A DNA stretch of 64,000 bases from Rheinheimera sp. EpRS3. GTDB lineage: Bacteria; Pseudomonadota; Gammaproteobacteria; Enterobacterales; Alteromonadaceae. Of the stretch, positions 1-8,901 are shown piece by piece; position 1 is the first letter of the stretch; every line of letters starts with the position of its first letter. The notes beneath the pieces are model-generated. The model ran no database searches. It was not told the DNA's origin and saw only the letters and a list, made by a program, of their open reading frames with translations. The position numbers and the translations under genes are program-made. Where the stretch lies: NCBI RefSeq assembly GCF_001513785.1, contig NZ_LNQS01000008.1, positions 310,001-374,000 of the forward strand, in the 5' to 3' direction.

Positions 1-703
1 CTGCATAGCGGGCCAGTGCACTGCCGCCCCACATGGCACACAATAGGTGATCATCGGCATCAATAATGGCGCCATCCGGCTCGCTACCTGCAGGCACTGT
101 CGCAAACGGCTCTGCCCTGCCAATATCACCGCTGGCCGCATCGAACCGGTACCGGTTAATTTGCCGTAGTGGTGAATCAGCGTGGTACATCAGGCTGCTA
201 TCGTGGTTCCAGCACAGCGCATTAGGAATACGCAGGCCGCTCAGCATCTGCTGACAACCTTTTTGATCCAGCCGGTACAAGCTGCCGCTGGCAGCGGTAT
301 CTGCTGTTGCCTGCTCTACCATAGTGCCGGCCCAGAACCGGCCCTGGCGGTCGACGCGGCCATCGTTAAAGCGGTTGCCGCTTAATTGCTGTTGGGGTTT
401 TGCCAGCCACAAGATAGCGCCGCTATCGGGGTTATACAGTGCCAACCCGCTGGCAAAGGCCACCAGCAAGGGGTAGCGGCTTGCCATCGGATCGGTAGCA
501 TTTAACAACGTAAAACAGCTGATGCGCTCAGGCAGTGGCCATTGACGTAGTGTTTGCTCTGGCCAGCGCAGCTGAAACAAGGCTTGGCCGTGAATATCTG
601 TCCACCACACACTGCCGCTGGCCGCGTGCCAGAAAATACCTTCGCCCAGGCGGTTTTTTACGTTGATACTGGCTAATAGTTGCAGGTTTTCGCTGTTAGC
701 CAT
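1..703 (-). CDS. SMP-30/gluconolactonase-family sugar lactonase, partial
   Basis: Probable sugar lactonase hydrolysing an aldonolactone (here likely L-arabinono-lactone) to the free sugar acid in the cytoplasm. The 234 visible codons show the SMP-30/regucalcin beta-propeller pattern: an early GEG metal-ligand motif at about residue 21, NRFNDGRVD near 105, PNALCWN near 150 and EPDGAIID near 205, which match the Glu-Asn-Asp metal site of the family. The frame runs off the left window edge, so the C-terminus is missing. The ATG lies inside the end of the upstream permease gene (8-base overlap), so it is the last visible gene of the sugar operon and probably translationally coupled. Family assignment is firm; the exact lactone is inferred from the neighbours. 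Confidence 0.88.
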   Translation of the reverse strand, partial: MANSENLQLLASINVKNRLGEGIFWHAASGSVWWTDIHGQALFQLRWPEQTLRQWPLPERISCFTLLNATDPMASRYPLLVAFASGLALYNPDSGAILWLAKPQQQLSGNRFNDGRVDRQGRFWAGTMVEQATADTAASGSLYRLDQKGCQQMLSGLRIPNALCWNHDSSLMYHADSPLRQINRYRFDAASGDIGRAEPFATVPAGSEPDGAIIDADDHLLCAMWGGSALARYA

Positions 704-1682
704 GAGCAGTACTCCGTGCCGCTGTTGTTAATGCAGTGCGCCGGCTGAGTAATTTTTGCAGCACAATAAAACCGAACAACAGCAAGCCGATAACAATTTT
801 GGTCCACCAGCTGCTTAAACTGCCATCAAAAATAATATAGGTCTGGATCACGCCCATCAGCAGCACCCCCAACACTGTACCGATAACAAAACCACTACCG
901 CCGGTTAGCAAAGTACCGCCAATAACTACGGCAGCAATCGCATCCAGCTCCATGCCAACGCCGGCCAGGGCATAGCCGGAAAAGGTATAAAAGGTAAACA
1001 CGATACCGGCCAGCGCCGCCAGCACACTACTTAGTACATAGATGGCTATAGTGGTGCGCGCTACCGGCACGCCCATCAGCTCAGCTGACTGACTATTACC
1101 GCCCAGCGCATAGACATAAGTACCAAAGCGGCTGTAGTGCATCAGCACAATAACCAGCAACAACAACACGATAAAGATCATGGTTGAAGCACCTACCCAG
1201 CCGCCGCCGGGCAGCGCAAAGCCAAATTCAGCTATCGCATCGTAAAAGCTGTGGTTGATGGCTACTGATTCTTCACTGAGCGTGGTTGCCAGACCACGTG
1301 CCAGAAACATGCCTGCCAGCGTGACAATAAACGGCTGCAGTTTATAAACGTGGATCAGCACGCCCATCAGCGCACCAAATAACGCCGCCACCGGCAGGAT
1401 CAGCGCAAAAGCCAGCAGCGGGTGCCACTGGTACTGGCTGATCAGTAAACTGGCGGCCACGCCACTGAGCGCAATCACTGCACCGACGGATAAATCAATA
1501 CCACCGGAGATAATCACCAGTGTCATACCCAGCGCGACAATCAGTAAAAAGGCATTGTCACTAAACAAATTACTCACCACGGCCAGTGAGGCAAAGCCGT
1601 CAAACTGCCAGCCACCAATGCCAAACAACAGGCACAGCAACGCCGCCGTGATCCACAAGGGTAAATAGCGCACCGACATCAT
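696..1682 (-). CDS. yjfF: Sugar ABC transporter permease, YjfF-like
   Basis: Inner-membrane permease of a CUT2-type (RbsC-like) sugar ABC importer. The 328 residues are almost entirely hydrophobic helices, and the family segment GGIDLSVGAVIALSG is visible near residue 60. It is the second permease of the operon and overlaps the preceding permease by an ATGA start/stop overlap. Paired YtfT/YjfF permeases are characteristic of the E. coli galactofuranose importer YtfQRT-YjfF, and the substrate-binding gene here is clearly of that type. In this operon the substrate is more likely L-arabinofuranose or a related furanose; that is inference. Orthology to yjfF rests on position and pairing, not on alignment. 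Confidence 0.85.
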   Translation of the reverse strand: MMSVRYLPLWITAALLCLLFGIGGWQFDGFASLAVVSNLFSDNAFLLIVALGMTLVIISGGIDLSVGAVIALSGVAASLLISQYQWHPLLAFALILPVAALFGALMGVLIHVYKLQPFIVTLAGMFLARGLATTLSEESVAINHSFYDAIAEFGFALPGGGWVGASTMIFIVLLLLVIVLMHYSRFGTYVYALGGNSQSAELMGVPVARTTIAIYVLSSVLAALAGIVFTFYTFSGYALAGVGMELDAIAAVVIGGTLLTGGSGFVIGTVLGVLLMGVIQTYIIFDGSLSSWWTKIVIGLLLFGFIVLQKLLSRRTALTTAARSTAHG

Positions 1683-2755
1683 GCCTTATCTCCTTTACGC
1701 CACTTTCGCAACTTGGGTAACCAGCTGCTTAGCTGGCGGCGGAACTTATCTGACTGCAGCAACAGCACCAGCAGCACTACCAGGGCTTTAATCAATAAGT
1801 TAAATTTGGCCGGTACACCACTGACAATAATAGTGGTGCTTAAACTTTGAATAATCAGCACGCCGATAACCGACAACAGCAGTGAAAACCGTCCGCCGCT
1901 GAGCACCGCACCACCAATCACCACCGCCAGAATGGCATCCAGCTCCAGCCATAAACCGGCGTTATTGGCATCCGAGCCCTGAATGTCGGCGGCGCTGATC
2001 ATACCGGCCAGCGCCGCACAAAAGCCGGCAAAGGCATAGACAAACAGCTTTATCGCTTTATCGTTAACACCTAAATAACGGCTGGCGGTAGCATTGCAGC
2101 CTACCGCCTCAATAAACAGGCCCAGCGCGGTGCGCCGCAGCAGTAGCTGGCTTAAAGCAAACATGCCGATAACCAGCCAGATTGGCAGCGGCAGCCCTAA
2201 CCAACTACCGGTACCAAGCCAGGCAAAATCGGGCCGCAAAAAGGTTACTATCTGGCCCTGGTTAATCAGCTGGGCGACACCGCGCCCGGCCACCATCAGC
2301 AATAAGGTAGCCACAATCGGCTGAATTTTCAGATAACTGACCAGAGTGCCATTAATAAGGCCAGCAGCAATACCGGTCGCCAGCCCGGCTGCAATCACCA
2401 ATGCCAACGGTAACTCTGTCTGCAACAATAAATTCGCGCATACTGCACCGGCAATGGCCATCACGGCCCCGACTGACAAATCAATACCGCCGGTAGCAAT
2501 CACCAGGCTCATACCTATTGCCAGCAATGCTACCGGCGCACTACGGTTTAAAATATCAATTAACGAGCCATACAAGCGGCCGTCCTGGAAACTTAGCTGA
2601 AAAAAGCTGGCATCCAGCAGCAGGTTTACCGCCAGCAGCAACATTAGCGCTGCCAGTGGCCACAAATAACGCGCCGACGCTTTAATGCTGCCAGGGCTGT
2701 AACGTGCCAGCCGCGCCTGCTGTAAGCTGTCGGCGCAAGATTGAGTCTGTTTCAT
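1679..2755 (-). CDS. ytfT: Sugar ABC transporter permease, YtfT-like
   Basis: First of two RbsC-family permeases of the furanose importer, 358 residues. It has a basic N-terminus of about 28 residues, then multiple membrane spans, with the family motif ATGGIDLSVGAVMAIAG near residue 90 and a second conserved stretch (LDAILAVVIGGAVLSGG) near 270. Its ATG directly abuts the stop codon of the ATPase gene and its stop overlaps the start of the next permease, so the transporter genes form one tightly packed transcription unit. Expected to form a heterodimer with the YjfF-like protein in the inner membrane. Confidence 0.86.
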   Translation of the reverse strand: MKQTQSCADSLQQARLARYSPGSIKASARYLWPLAALMLLLAVNLLLDASFFQLSFQDGRLYGSLIDILNRSAPVALLAIGMSLVIATGGIDLSVGAVMAIAGAVCANLLLQTELPLALVIAAGLATGIAAGLINGTLVSYLKIQPIVATLLLMVAGRGVAQLINQGQIVTFLRPDFAWLGTGSWLGLPLPIWLVIGMFALSQLLLRRTALGLFIEAVGCNATASRYLGVNDKAIKLFVYAFAGFCAALAGMISAADIQGSDANNAGLWLELDAILAVVIGGAVLSGGRFSLLLSVIGVLIIQSLSTTIIVSGVPAKFNLLIKALVVLLVLLLQSDKFRRQLSSWLPKLRKWRKGDKA

Positions 2756-4255
2756 TTATCCCTCTGCAATAGCCTGCATAATATGCGGGGCAGTCATAGT
2801 GTCGCCGCTTAATTCCGTCACTTTTTGCCGGTCGCGCAGCACCACGACTTTACCGGCAAAAGCGACCAATTCCTCCAGCTCAGACGAGGTGACCAGCAGC
2901 GACATACCTTGCTGACACAGGCTTTTAATCAGTAATAAAATTTCGGCGTGGGCGCCAATATCAATGCCGCGGGTGGGTTCGTCCAGAATAAGTAATTGCG
3001 GATTAATGGCCAGCCAGCGCGCCAGGATCACCTTTTGCTGATTGCCACCGCTTAGTTGCTCAATAGGTTTGTCGGCATCCGGCGTGGCAATTTGCAGCTT
3101 GTCGATATAGAACGCCGCCAATTGTTGCTGTTGTTTAACCGGCAAATAGCGCCACCAGCCACGACGAGCCTGCAGTGCCAGCATAATGTTTTCGCGAATG
3201 GATAAAGGGCCGATAATGCCCTCTGTTTTGCGCTCTTCCGGACACAGCGCAATACCGGCTTTTATCGCATCAGCAGGCTGCTGCAACCGCAAAGTTTTAC
3301 CGCCAAACTGAATCTCGCCCTGGCTTAAAGCATCAACACCATACACAGCACGACACACCTCGGTACGGCCAGAGCCAAGCAACCCGGCCAATCCGACAGC
3401 CTGGCCTTGTGCTACCGTTAGCGAAACACCACTAATTGAGCCCTTTACTGCAATATTGTTCAGTACCAGCAGCGGCTCAGCTACGGCTGGCGTGGTGGTA
3501 GCAGCCTGATGTGTCAGCTGTTGCAACTCTTTGCCGAGCATGGCTTCAATCAGCCGGGAACGCGGTAAATCAGCCGCCAGGTATTCGCCTACTTTGCTGC
3601 CGTTACGCAGCACGGTAATGCGATCACTTATCTGATACACCTGATCAAGGAAGTGGGTAATAAACACTATCGCCACCCCCTGCTCACGCAGCTGGCGCAT
3701 TACGTCAAACAACATCTGCACTTCACTGCTATCAAGGCTGGCAGTCGGTTCGTCCAGCACCAGCACTTTAGCCGACATTGCTACGCCACGGGCAATGGCA
3801 ATCAGTTGCTGTACGGCGACAGAATATTGCGCTAATGGGGCAGTAACGTCGATATTAAGCTTAAAACGCAGCAATAACTGCTGCGCCTGCTGCTGCATTT
3901 TTTGGTGCTGAATTAAGCCAAAGCGGCGCGGTTCATGGCCCAGAAACAGGTTTTGTGCCACGCTCAGGTTAGGCAGTAAATTCACCTCCTGATACACGGT
4001 ACTAATACCGGCTTGTTGTGCTGCAGCCGGGCTGGCAAAGCTGCAGTTTTGGCCGTTAAAGTAAATGTCACCGCTGCTTTTGGCCAGCGCGCCGGTCATT
4101 ACCTTAACCAGTGTAGATTTACCGGCGCCGTTTTCGCCGAGCAGAGCGTGTACTTCACCGGCAAATAAACGTAAATCGACATCTTGCAGCGCCTTAACGC
4201 CGGGAAAATGTTTACAGACCTGTTTCAGCTCTAATACCAGAGATGGCGTAGTCAT
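2756..4255 (-). CDS. ytfR: Sugar ABC transporter ATP-binding protein, YtfR-like
   Basis: Cytoplasmic ATPase of the CUT2 importer, 499 residues with two fused ABC domains as in RbsA/AraG/YtfR. The first domain carries Walker A GENGAGKST near residue 40 and Walker B VLVLDEPTAS near 165. The second has a degenerate Walker A region (GLLGSGRTE), a clear LSGGNQQK signature near 400 and Walker B LLILDEPTRG. That asymmetry, with one good and one degenerate P-loop, is normal for sugar importers. The gene follows the binding-protein gene by about 50 bases and abuts the first permease. It is probably expressed with the whole sugar operon. Confidence 0.9.
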   Translation of the reverse strand: MTTPSLVLELKQVCKHFPGVKALQDVDLRLFAGEVHALLGENGAGKSTLVKVMTGALAKSSGDIYFNGQNCSFASPAAAQQAGISTVYQEVNLLPNLSVAQNLFLGHEPRRFGLIQHQKMQQQAQQLLLRFKLNIDVTAPLAQYSVAVQQLIAIARGVAMSAKVLVLDEPTASLDSSEVQMLFDVMRQLREQGVAIVFITHFLDQVYQISDRITVLRNGSKVGEYLAADLPRSRLIEAMLGKELQQLTHQAATTTPAVAEPLLVLNNIAVKGSISGVSLTVAQGQAVGLAGLLGSGRTEVCRAVYGVDALSQGEIQFGGKTLRLQQPADAIKAGIALCPEERKTEGIIGPLSIRENIMLALQARRGWWRYLPVKQQQQLAAFYIDKLQIATPDADKPIEQLSGGNQQKVILARWLAINPQLLILDEPTRGIDIGAHAEILLLIKSLCQQGMSLLVTSSELEELVAFAGKVVVLRDRQKVTELSGDTMTAPHIMQAIAEG

Positions 4256-4308
4256 AAATGGCTCCTGTACTTTGCGGCAGCGAAGGCCGAACCTACGCTG
4301 CCAGTCAG

Positions 4309-5268
4309 TTATTTATTGGTACGCTTCTGATATTCGGCTGCTGCCGTATCCTGGCTGAACAGCTCGCCGGTATTATTAATGTATTTAGGTATCGATTTAT
4401 CGCCACTTAAGTAAGCCGCTATCACATCAAAGGCCGGGCCGCCCAGGTGCGGATCAAGCTCAACGGTGGCATTGGCTTCACCGTCGGCCATGGCTTTGAA
4501 ATAGTCCGGTACGCCGTCCACCGCCACTACCAAAATATCCTGGCCCGGTTTTAAGCCTGCTTCTTTAATAGCCTGAATCGCCCCCAGCGCCATTTCATCG
4601 TTATGCGCCCACAAAGCACAGATATTGCGGCCGCCCTGCTCGGCTTTAAGAAAACTTTCCATCACTTCTTTGCCTTTACTGCGGGTAAATTCAGCGGTCT
4701 GGCTGCGGATAATTTTTGCAGCGGGGTACTCTGCCAATACTTCGTTAAAGCCTTTGGCGCGGTCAATGGCGGCCGTGGCCCCCACGGTACCCTGTAGCTC
4801 AACTATGGCGCAGTTACCGTCGGTTTTTTGCATCAGCCAGCGGGCAACTTTGCGGCCTTCCTCGGTAAAGTCTGAGGCAATACGGGTTAAAAATAATGAG
4901 TCGTCATTTAGCTGCACATTACGATCGACAATCACCACCGGAATACGCGCCCGTTTGGCCTCACGCAGCACCGGCGCCCAGCCGGTTTCAACCACCGGCG
5001 CAATAATAATGGCATCGACCCGCTGGGCAATGAAGCCACGTACCGCACGGATCTGGTTTTCCTGTTTTTGCTGCGCATCAGCAAATTTTAAGTCGATTTT
5101 ACGCGCGGCGGCTTCTTGCTTAACCGACTCACTGAAACTGCTGCGCCAGCCGCTTTCTGAACCCACCTGCGAAAAGCCAATGGTGGTGGCCCTCGCCAAA
5201 GAAGATAGTGCCAGCGAAGAAGACAGCACCAGCATAGCTGTGGCGCCTAACAGACGTTTAATTTTCAT
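4309..5268 (-). CDS. ytfQ: Periplasmic furanose-binding protein, YtfQ-like
   Basis: Periplasmic substrate-binding protein of the importer, 319 residues with a cleavable signal peptide (about residues 1-27, ending SLARA). The mature start TIGFSQVGSESGWR, the stretch QQKQENQIRAVR, and VELQGTVGA, FTRSKGKEVMESF and DGVPD closely match what I recall of E. coli YtfQ, the galactofuranose-binding protein. L-arabinofuranose is the five-carbon analogue of D-galactofuranose, so uptake of arabinofuranose released by the GH43 enzyme is a reasonable inference. It is the first transporter gene and is separated from the epimerase gene by 88 bases with no operator-like copy that I could see. Confidence 0.92.
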   Translation of the reverse strand: MKIKRLLGATAMLVLSSSLALSSLARATTIGFSQVGSESGWRSSFSESVKQEAAARKIDLKFADAQQKQENQIRAVRGFIAQRVDAIIIAPVVETGWAPVLREAKRARIPVVIVDRNVQLNDDSLFLTRIASDFTEEGRKVARWLMQKTDGNCAIVELQGTVGATAAIDRAKGFNEVLAEYPAAKIIRSQTAEFTRSKGKEVMESFLKAEQGGRNICALWAHNDEMALGAIQAIKEAGLKPGQDILVVAVDGVPDYFKAMADGEANATVELDPHLGGPAFDVIAAYLSGDKSIPKYINNTGELFSQDTAAAEYQKRTNK

Positions 5269-5356
5269 ACCTTGTCCCCGTTGACCGGGTTACCCCGGCA
5301 GTTTTATAAGTTATGCGATGCGGGGTCTGTGCCCCGTTGCGATCGCGCTTGGCGGT

Positions 5357-6421
5357 TTAGCTTATCCTCTGTGTATAAAAACGATAAATAGTGCGCTGCC
5401 GGTAGGCCTGCGCCGGTGTAATTAAAATCGATGGAAACTGCGGCAGATTAACTGCATTAGGGTAAGCATGGGTTTCCAGGCACAGCCCGGCAAATTTGCT
5501 AAGCGGCAACCCATCGGCGCCGTTCAGGCTGCCATCGAGAAAATTGCCACTGTAAAACTGCATACCGGCCTCAGTGGTGAGAATGTCCATCACCCGGCCT
5601 GAGCCCGGATCTGTGAGCACAGCCGCCAGTTGTGGCTGCTGTTTATTGATGTTATTCAACACAAAAAAATGATCATAGCCATTAGTAAGTTGCGCTATAT
5701 CGCGGCCGATAGTTTTGGCCTGCTGAAAATCAAAGGCCGTACCCGCCACCGCCAGCAAGTTACCGTTAGGCACCAACTGCTGATTAACCTCTAAGGTATG
5801 GCCGGCGTTAAGCCATAATGTATGCCCCAGCACATCAGCACCGGGTTTAGCCGCCAGATTCCAGTAACAATGGTTAGTTAACGATAGCGGCGTAAGCTTA
5901 TCGGTAGTGGCGTAATAGTCGATGCTAAGCTCGTTATCGCGGTTCAGCCGGTAGCAAACTTCCAGCACCACATTACCGGGGTAGCCCTGATCACCATCGG
6001 CACTTTGGCAGCTGAAGATCACCGCCACGCTGTCGGCCTGTTGCTCAGTACGGTATTGCCAGAAGCGACTGCCAAGCCCTTCTGGCCCGCCATGCAGCTG
6101 GTTGGCGCCCTCGTTAGCGGCAAGCTTGACCTGCTTGCCATCAAGCTCAAACGCCGCAGCAGCAATGCGGTTAGCCACCCGGCCAATGGTGACGCCAAAA
6201 TAGTACGGATTTACTGCCCACTGCGCCGGGTCCTGATAATTCAGCACCAGTTCGGCCGCTATACCGCTTTCATCCAGCTGGGTAACTGACCAGATGCCAG
6301 CCCCCAGCGTCGACAGCGTAGCTGTTAAGTCATTGCCATTATCCAGAGTGATCAGCTGTAGCGGTTGCGCCAGCGCAGGATGCGCCAGCTCACGACTGCT
6401 AACTGACATTGCCGCTGCCAT
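5357..6421 (-). CDS. galM: Aldose 1-epimerase (mutarotase)
   Basis: Interconverts alpha and beta anomers of free aldoses, feeding the correct anomer to the sugar dehydrogenase. At 354 residues it has the usual GalM length and hallmarks: NRIAAAAFELDGK near residue 85, the HGG motif near 110, the catalytic His in LTNHCYWNL near 180 and the catalytic Glu in LETHAYPNAVN near 315. The ATG overlaps the aldehyde dehydrogenase stop codon (TAATG), implying coupling; a second ATG four codons later (6409) is a possible alternative start and neither has a strong Shine-Dalgarno. No signal peptide is apparent, so it is probably cytoplasmic. Confidence 0.88.
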   Translation of the reverse strand: MAAAMSVSSRELAHPALAQPLQLITLDNGNDLTATLSTLGAGIWSVTQLDESGIAAELVLNYQDPAQWAVNPYYFGVTIGRVANRIAAAAFELDGKQVKLAANEGANQLHGGPEGLGSRFWQYRTEQQADSVAVIFSCQSADGDQGYPGNVVLEVCYRLNRDNELSIDYYATTDKLTPLSLTNHCYWNLAAKPGADVLGHTLWLNAGHTLEVNQQLVPNGNLLAVAGTAFDFQQAKTIGRDIAQLTNGYDHFFVLNNINKQQPQLAAVLTDPGSGRVMDILTTEAGMQFYSGNFLDGSLNGADGLPLSKFAGLCLETHAYPNAVNLPQFPSILITPAQAYRQRTIYRFYTQRIS

Positions 6422-8037
6422 TAGCTGACGCTCGCTACCGCAGCTTCTACCGCAGCAGTAGTGCGCTCACCATTGACTAGCCGTGAGATTTGCAGCGGAT
6501 TGCTATCTTGCAGCTCTTGCGGTAACAGTGCCTGTGGGTAGTTTTGGAAACATATTGGCCGGATAAAACGGGCAATTGAGGCGGTACCTACTGAAGTAAA
6601 ACGGGCATCGGTTGCTGCCGGGAAAGGCCCGCCATGCATCATCGCATCGCACACTTCCACGCCTGTCGGGAAGTTATTAATCACCAACCGGCCAACTTTG
6701 CTGCGCAGCAACTGCACCAGTTTACTTTGCCCGGCCAATTCCGGCTCTGTGCAGTGAATAGTGCCGGTTAGCTGGCCTTTAAGGCTACTCACTACCTGGA
6801 GCAACTGATTGTTATCGTTACAGACCACCACCACCGAGGTGTGGCCAAACACTTCTTCCTGTAAATGCGGGTTGGCCAAAAAGGTAGCCGCAGCCACTTT
6901 AAATAACTGCGCCTGAGTATAAAAGCCCTGCTCTGCAGTAACGGCTGCGCCGCTGCCGGCGATACTCACGCCTGGCTGTGCTGCCAGCTCAGCCACACCT
7001 TTATTGTAGGCATCGGCAATATTGTCATTCAGCATCACGCCGGCCGGTGTTTTCGCCAGTGCTTCAGCCGCGCTTTGCATAAAGCTGTCCAGCTCTGGTC
7101 CGGCTATAGCTACGGCCACGCCAGGGTTAACACAAAACTGACCACAGCCCAGGGTTAACGAAGCCACATAGCCTTGGGCTAATACTGCGCCTGATTGCTG
7201 CAGCGCCTGTGGCAGAAATACCACCGGGTTAACACTGCCCATCTCGGCGAATACCGGTATTGGCTCCGGCCGGTCATTAGCCAGTTTGAACAGCGCCATA
7301 CCTCCGGCCAGTGAGCCGGTAAAACCGACTGCTTTTACGGCGGGTGCTACTACCAGCTCAGAGCCAATTTCCCGGCCAGAACCCATTAATAAAGAGAACA
7401 CACCAGAGGGTAAACCACAGGCTTTAACGGCGTTATCCAGCGCCTGCGCTACTAACTCACAGCTGCCAGGGTGCGAATTATGGCCTTTTACCAGCACCGG
7501 GCAGCCTGCTGCCAGCGCTGCAGCGGTATCGCCACCGGCGACCGAGAACGCCAACGGAAAGTTACTGGCGCCAAATACCACAACCGGCCCAAGCGGCTGG
7601 TTCATAAAACGTATATCCGGCCTTGGCAGTGGCTGGCGCTCTGGTAACGCCGTATCAATGCGGATATCGAGATAATCACCCGTGCGAATGGAGCTGGCAA
7701 ATAAGCGCAGCTGATGACAAATACGACCACGCTCACCTTCAACCCGGCCGCGCGGATAGCCGGTCTCCTGCATTACCCGTTCAATTAGCTCGTCCCCCAA
7801 CGCCATTACTTCTTCCGCGCAGCGCTGTAAAAACTCTGCCCGCTGTGCCGCACTGGTGTTTGCATACAAGGGCGCTGCAGCTTCTGCTGCCGCTACAGCT
7901 GAGGCAACCTGGGCCTTGCTGGCATAGCTTAATGCTGGGGCTATTTTCTGGCCGGTTGCCGGGTTAATGGCCTGATATTGCCCTGCTTCACCTGCCAGCC
8001 ATTGGCCGTTGATCAGTTGTTTGCCGGTAATACGCAT
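6421..8037 (-). CDS. Aldehyde dehydrogenase, alpha-ketoglutarate semialdehyde type
   Basis: Likely oxidises 2-oxoglutarate semialdehyde to 2-oxoglutarate, the last step of non-phosphorylative pentose oxidation, linking it to the TCA cycle. The 538-residue protein shows the ALDH pattern of the KGSADH type: FGASNFPLAFSVAGGDTAAA (cofactor region), VGFTGSLAGG near 250, the catalytic Glu in FAEMGSVNP near 280 and the catalytic Cys in LGCGQFCVNPG near 315, followed by EEVFGHTSVV. Only NAD(P) specificity remains open. It lies between the epimerase and the SDR gene in the catabolic operon. An ALDH of this class beside an IlvD/EDD dehydratase argues for a pentose rather than a hexose pathway. Confidence 0.87.
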   Translation of the reverse strand: MRITGKQLINGQWLAGEAGQYQAINPATGQKIAPALSYASKAQVASAVAAAEAAAPLYANTSAAQRAEFLQRCAEEVMALGDELIERVMQETGYPRGRVEGERGRICHQLRLFASSIRTGDYLDIRIDTALPERQPLPRPDIRFMNQPLGPVVVFGASNFPLAFSVAGGDTAAALAAGCPVLVKGHNSHPGSCELVAQALDNAVKACGLPSGVFSLLMGSGREIGSELVVAPAVKAVGFTGSLAGGMALFKLANDRPEPIPVFAEMGSVNPVVFLPQALQQSGAVLAQGYVASLTLGCGQFCVNPGVAVAIAGPELDSFMQSAAEALAKTPAGVMLNDNIADAYNKGVAELAAQPGVSIAGSGAAVTAEQGFYTQAQLFKVAAATFLANPHLQEEVFGHTSVVVVCNDNNQLLQVVSSLKGQLTGTIHCTEPELAGQSKLVQLLRSKVGRLVINNFPTGVEVCDAMMHGGPFPAATDARFTSVGTASIARFIRPICFQNYPQALLPQELQDSNPLQISRLVNGERTTAAVEAAVASVS

Positions 8038-8068
8038 AATCTTGGTCCTGTTAAGTTAGCGCAGCTGG

Positions 8069-8851
8069 TTAAATCCAGCCGCCGTCTACAATAAAGTTCT
8101 GTGCTGTGCAAAGCCTGCTGTCGTCAGAGGCGAGAAACAGTGCCATAGCCGCGACATCTTCCGGCATCACGCTGTCTTTAAGGCACTGGTTTTTCTCGAT
8201 ATCCAGGGCAGTTTCCGGTGTCACCCAGTGGGTTAACTGGCGCTCGGTCATTACCCAGCCTGGTGTTAACGTATTAACGCGGATTTTATCCGGGCCTAAA
8301 TCCCGTGCTAAGCCCCGGGTTAAACCCAATACGGCAGCTTTGGCACTGGTATAGCCCGGCATGCCGCCCTGGCTTTCGTACCAGCTCATCGAGCCAAGGT
8401 TAATCACTGAGCCACCACCGAGTTTTTTCATCTGCGGATACACCGCCTGAATAGCGAAAAACTGATGGCGCAGGTTAATTTGCATGCGCTGATCCCAGTA
8501 CTCCTCTGTTACATCCAAAAAGTGATGCCGGGTGTCACTGGCCGCGTTATTAATAAGTACCGCAATAGCCCCTAAATCCTGCTCAGTCTGGCCAATAACC
8601 TGCTTTAAGCGCTCGATATTAGTCAGATCGCAACTGTAAAAACGCACTGCACCATGTTGCCGGTTGTCATCCGCCAATGCCTGTAACCGGCTAATCAACG
8701 CCTGGGATTCTGCTTCAAGGATATCAACAAACGCCACTTTGGCGCCCTGACGATAAAAGGCTTCAACCAGGCAAGCACCAATGCCGGAACCGCCACCGGA
8801 GATAAATACGGTTTTATCCCGCAAGCTGGGATAATTGTTACTTAACTTCAT
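8069..8851 (-). CDS. SDR-family sugar 1-dehydrogenase (probable)
   Basis: Classical short-chain dehydrogenase/reductase of 260 residues. The Rossmann glycine motif SGGGSGIG is near residue 19, the NNAAS segment near 97, the catalytic Ser in LGSMSWY near 147 and the YTSAKAA Tyr-Lys pair near 160; it ends in VDGGW as SDRs usually do. In this operon its expected role is NAD(P)-dependent oxidation of L-arabinose (or another free aldose) at C1 to the lactone, supplying the SMP-30 lactonase. The substrate cannot be read from the sequence; the role comes from context. It is separated from the dehydratase by 50 bases that contain a strong hairpin. Confidence 0.82.
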   Translation of the reverse strand: MKLSNNYPSLRDKTVFISGGGSGIGACLVEAFYRQGAKVAFVDILEAESQALISRLQALADDNRQHGAVRFYSCDLTNIERLKQVIGQTEQDLGAIAVLINNAASDTRHHFLDVTEEYWDQRMQINLRHQFFAIQAVYPQMKKLGGGSVINLGSMSWYESQGGMPGYTSAKAAVLGLTRGLARDLGPDKIRVNTLTPGWVMTERQLTHWVTPETALDIEKNQCLKDSVMPEDVAAMALFLASDDSRLCTAQNFIVDGGWI

Positions 8852-8868
8852 AGCTAACCCTGTTTAAC

Positions 8869-8894
8869 CGCCTGCTGTAGCAGGCGCCGTTTTT
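8869..8894 (+). terminator. Hairpin with T-run oriented against the operon
   Basis: A perfect inverted repeat (CGCCTGCT / AGCAGGCG, two-base centre) is followed on the + strand by CCGTTTTTATT. As drawn it is a Rho-independent terminator for + strand transcription, while both flanking genes are on the - strand. On the - strand it would be a stable hairpin without a T-run, so it may block antisense transcription or act as an mRNA-stabilising hairpin between the dehydratase and SDR cistrons. Confidence 0.5.
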
Positions 8895-8901
8895 ATTATG
8901 T

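Noticed and set aside
4625-5284. A 219-codon open frame opposite the ytfQ-like gene
   Set aside because: It is fully antisense to a gene with clear homology; its translation is Ser/Thr/Arg-rich with no motif, as expected for a shadow of a GC-balanced gene.
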